Source: Nannocystis punicea (lineage in GTDB: Bacteria; Myxococcota_A; Polyangia; Nannocystales; Nannocystaceae). Taken from it: DNA of 64,000 nucleotides. This document shows positions 62,307 through 64,000 of this stretch, piece after piece. Below the pieces are notes generated by a model. That model worked only from the letters and a program-made list of their open reading frames with translations. It searched no databases and was not told the origin of the DNA. The number at the start of each line of letters is the position of its first letter. The first letter of the stretch is position 1. The translations under genes and the position numbers were made by a program. The stretch is from NCBI RefSeq assembly GCF_026965555.1, contig NZ_CP114040.1, positions 9,770,001-9,834,000 on the forward strand, written 5' to 3'.

Positions 62307-63845
62307 CTACCGAGCAAAAAAGGTGTGTTGCCGCTGACCCTTGGGGACCTGGAGATCGTAGTGATCCAGGGCCTCGCGGATGCACCGCGTCTCCGGCGAG
62401 TCCGAGGCGACACCTCGAACACTGGCCGGCTCGCCGGCGGCGATAGTCGTCAAGAGCGGTTCTGCATCGATCTTCGCGCGCTTCAGGCAGGCCCGCGCGC
62501 GAGCCTCGGCCCGGCGCATGCGGGTCGCCCATGAGGCCGGCGTGCTCGTCGAGCCCGGCAACGCGGGGGGCGACGGCTCGCCGGCGGGCAGCAGCTCGGC
62601 CCGCGACGGCTCGGGCTGCGGCGGCTCCACGGCGGGCGGCGGCTCGGGCCGCGGCGGCTCCACGGCGGGCGGCGTCAGCTCGGGCCGCGGCGGCTCCACC
62701 GCCGGCGGCGCGACGACCCGCGACGGCTCCACGGCGCTGCTCGCGACCGCTGGCTCGACCGGCGCCCTCAGCAGGGCCACGGTGGCTCCGACGCCGAAGA
62801 CGAACGACGCGGCCGACGCGGCGAGGACGAGCGGCAGCGAAGGTCGCCTCGCCGGCGCGGCGAGTCGGGACCGCACGATCTCGAGCGCCCGGACCAGCTC
62901 CGCCATGCTGCGGTGACGCTCGCCCACCCGCGAGACCCCGCGCCGAAGCTCGGCCACCAGCGGCCCGAGCGCGGGCGCAAACTCCTCGGCTCGGATCTCC
63001 CGGTGCCGGTACACCTCCCGGGCATACAAGGGCCGGCCGGTGATCATCTCGTACAGGACCACGCAGACCGAGAACACGTCCGTTGCCGGCGAGACCTTGC
63101 CCTCGTTCATCCACTGCGGGCACATGTAGGCCGCATTTCCGATCCACTCGACCTGTGCGGTTCGCCAGCGCTTGCCGACCGCAGTCACGTCGCGCAGGTG
63201 GGGCTGCTCGTAGTAATCCGCCGTCAGCAGGGCCGCTCCGAAGTCGATCAGGCGCACGCGCTCGCCTTCGAGGATCACATTGTCCGGCTTCACGTCGCGG
63301 TGGATCACGCCCGCGGCGTGAACCGCCATCAACACGCGCCCGAGGTCGATCGCCAGCGCAAGCGCTCGCGCTGGCGGGATCGTCTTCTCGCGGTTCAAGC
63401 GAGCACGGATCGTCTCGCCCGAAATGATCTGCATGGTGAAGTAAGGCTCGCCGGCGGAGGTCTCTCCGATGTCGTAGATCGCTGGGACGCCGGTGTGCTC
63501 AATCGCAGCGAGGGCGCGGTATTCCCTCCGGAAACGCTCCGTGAAACTCGCGTCCGCGTAGCTCGGCCGGATCCGCTTGATCGCCACGTTGCGACAGGCC
63601 GTGCGGTCGTACGCGAGCTGAACGACCCCCATTCCCCCGGCTCCGAGTGTGCGCAGCAGCGTGTAACGCTCGGCGAAGGGACCGAGCGGCAGCGACGCCA
63701 CGACCTCCCCGTCGTCCTTGGCGTCCACGTCGAGCGCGGGGCTCACGTCGAGCGGCTCGACCAGGCCGAAACGCAACTCCCGGACCGGAGGGCTGGCCTC
63801 GGCGGGGTCGAGCGGGGGGAACGGACTGTCGGCGAGGGCGGTCAC
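62307..63845 (-). CDS. Membrane Ser/Thr protein kinase with Pro-rich periplasmic tail
   Basis: With GTG 63845 the protein has 512 residues. The kinase domain (about 55-340) shows LGAGGMGVVQLAYD, Lys in VAIKRI, HRDVKPDN and DFGAALL. The APE position reads YMCPQW, an unusual form. One membrane helix (VLAASAASFVFGVGATVALL) leads to repeats of PPAVEPPRPE and a Cys-containing C-terminal domain. GTG 63845 lies 19 bases after the stop of the upstream gene; a longer frame to 63977 would overlap that gene and was rejected. Confidence 0.85.
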   Translation of the reverse strand: MTALADSPFPPLDPAEASPPVRELRFGLVEPLDVSPALDVDAKDDGEVVASLPLGPFAERYTLLRTLGAGGMGVVQLAYDRTACRNVAIKRIRPSYADASFTERFRREYRALAAIEHTGVPAIYDIGETSAGEPYFTMQIISGETIRARLNREKTIPPARALALAIDLGRVLMAVHAAGVIHRDVKPDNVILEGERVRLIDFGAALLTADYYEQPHLRDVTAVGKRWRTAQVEWIGNAAYMCPQWMNEGKVSPATDVFSVCVVLYEMITGRPLYAREVYRHREIRAEEFAPALGPLVAELRRGVSRVGERHRSMAELVRALEIVRSRLAAPARRPSLPLVLAASAASFVFGVGATVALLRAPVEPAVASSAVEPSRVVAPPAVEPPRPELTPPAVEPPRPEPPPAVEPPQPEPSRAELLPAGEPSPPALPGSTSTPASWATRMRRAEARARACLKRAKIDAEPLLTTIAAGEPASVRGVASDSPETRCIREALDHYDLQVPKGQRQHTFFAR

Positions 63846-63864
63846 GGAAAAGGTCCGGGCTCTC

Positions 63865-64000
63865 TCAGGGAGGCGGCGGTAGCTTGGGGTAAAGGGACTC
63901 GACGTCCTGGTGGGCTTGCCCGACCAGGGGCCGATCGCCGTCGAGGTCGTCGCGGTCGGGCCAGGTGACAAACCCACGCTCCACTGCCCCGGCGAGCCGG
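63865..64000 (-). CDS. C-terminal end of an unidentified gene
   Basis: The last 44 residues are visible, including AGAVERGFVTWPDRDDLDGD and a Pro-rich end. The stop is at 63865-63867. Its codon choice fits coding sequence and it sits just upstream of the kinase gene on the same strand. The function cannot be told from this end. Confidence 0.5.
   Translation of the reverse strand, partial: RLAGAVERGFVTWPDRDDLDGDRPLVGQAHQDVESLYPKLPPPP

Overview
The window is high-GC DNA with long reading frames, many GTG and TTG starts, eukaryote-like Ser/Thr kinases, PP2C phosphatase, and secreted lipoproteins with Thr/Ser-rich linkers. This mix suggests a myxobacterium (Myxococcota, perhaps Nannocystaceae-like). 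That placement is inference from style; no rRNA or tRNA gene was found. 

Region A (1-7964) is a metal-homeostasis block, most likely zinc. It holds a partial CobW-type GTPase and a degenerate CobW relative, then a divergent intact CobW GTPase coupled to a WD40 protein. Next come a TonB-dependent receptor with a His-rich lipoprotein, a Fur/Zur-family regulator and a MerC-like membrane protein. A 17-bp palindrome, TTGCAAT-N3-ATTGCAA, recurs at four sites in front of the transcription units, so the whole block looks like one Zur-type regulon.

Region B (8724-31500) is a potassium and ion block: TrkH, a DapE-like deacylase, a kdp operon (27-aa ORF, kdpF, A, B, C, D, E), a porin, a small membrane protein, CorA, a cytochrome P450, a membrane Ser/Thr kinase and a second orphan KdpD. 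A direct repeat of TTAAC with an exact 11-bp period lies in front of trkH, kdp, the porin, the Ser/Thr kinase and the orphan kdpD. KdpE is the obvious candidate to bind it, linking K+ supply to protein phosphorylation. A degraded segment with an actinobacterial-type MerR/hydrolase pair (26.9-28.7 kb) sits inside this block.

Region C (31.6-48 kb) is an accessory region: a GbsR/MarR-type regulator with a class I methyltransferase, hydrolase fragments, an IS630 element that splits a C39-like peptidase gene, an IS66 element that splits a small protein gene, and between them a coupled two-gene module of an OLD-like AAA ATPase and a caspase-like CHAT protease (38345-40302). That module is the best candidate for an undescribed defence or cell-death system. 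DUF3892, a J-domain protein and a PP2C phosphatase follow.

Region D (about 48-58 kb) looks like an integrative element: tyrosine integrase, excisionase-like HTH, XRE-membrane regulator, ParA with a ribbon-helix-helix partner, tandem repeats that could be a parS, and several strong hairpins. Its ends were not located.

Region E (58646-64000) returns to chromosomal style: two lipoproteins, a TPR/membrane protein, a membrane Ser/Thr kinase and the end of one more gene, the last four on the minus strand and probably co-transcribed in part.
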